Assembly: GCA_021205375.1 (NCBI GenBank)
Contig: JAJPXR010000138.1
Coordinates: forward strand, 1-5,138
DNA: 5,138 nt
Reading direction: 5' to 3'
From: Clostridiales bacterium
GTDB lineage: Bacteria > Bacillota > Clostridia > Oscillospirales > Oscillospiraceae
Below are positions 5,121 to 5,138 of the stretch, piece by piece. Under the pieces are notes generated by a model that saw nothing but the letters and a program-made list of their open reading frames with translations, was not told the origin of the DNA and searched no databases. The stretch's first letter is position 1. Each line of letters begins with the position of its first letter. The position numbers were made by a program, and so were the translations under genes.

Positions 5121-5138
5121 GTTATTGTAGTAAATTAT
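5109..5138 (-). CDS. C-terminal end of a putative small holin-like toxin (partial)
   Basis: Only nine codons and a TAA stop (5111-5109) are inside the window, reading IIYYNNKKK on the - strand. Hydrophobic residues followed by a polar, lysine-rich tail are what ends the roughly 30-40 residue single-helix peptides annotated as putative holin-like toxins in Clostridia, usually NKKK or KKKK. The supporting context is stronger than the peptide: a consensus antisense promoter and terminator lie opposite its 3' end, and an inverted repeat follows the stop. The start, ribosome binding site and membrane helix are beyond the edge, so this remains a tentative call. If correct, the peptide would insert in the membrane and be silenced by the + strand RNA. 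Confidence 0.45.
   Translation of the reverse strand: MIYYNNKKK

Overview
The window looks like chromosomal DNA from a fairly high-GC, low-GC-lineage Gram-positive (Clostridia, most likely Oscillospiraceae, in the Flavonifractor/Oscillibacter/Intestinimonas range). This is judged from protein flavour, strong AGGAGG-type ribosome binding sites, consensus sigma-A promoters, a tmRNA with a YVAVAA-ending tag, and a holin-like-toxin type RNA module at the right edge. No search could be run, so the taxonomic call is inference.

Left third (about 59-1873, + strand): a trans-translation cluster. A near-perfect promoter (TTGACA, 17 nt, TATAAT) drives smpB (GTG start at 121). Next come a cyclophilin-type peptidyl-prolyl isomerase (652-1173), a repeat-rich gap (a hairpin-forming element and a 4 x 7-bp tandem repeat), and then ssrA, a complete tmRNA (1460-1835) with its own terminator. 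SmpB and tmRNA are obligate partners in rescuing stalled ribosomes, so this is a functional cluster with one extra protein-folding gene inserted.

Middle (1874-2731): an AT-richer patch with an extended -10 promoter, a roughly 135-nt leader that can fold into a long hairpin followed by five U, and a four-helix membrane protein resembling DUF2798 proteins. It ends at a strong symmetric terminator shared with the convergent gene on the other side.

Right part (2733-4958, - strand): malQ (4-alpha-glucanotransferase) with a consensus promoter, followed by an Sfp-type 4'-phosphopantetheinyl transferase whose GTG start overlaps the malQ stop (GTGA), suggesting translational coupling.

Right edge (4993-5138): a compact candidate type I toxin-antitoxin locus. 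A consensus + strand promoter would make a roughly 93-nt structured RNA ending at a strong terminator. On the - strand, the last nine codons of a truncated small ORF (ending in NNKKK) come in from beyond the edge, and its 3' UTR would be fully complementary to that RNA. This is the most interesting part of the window, but the toxin's body lies outside it.
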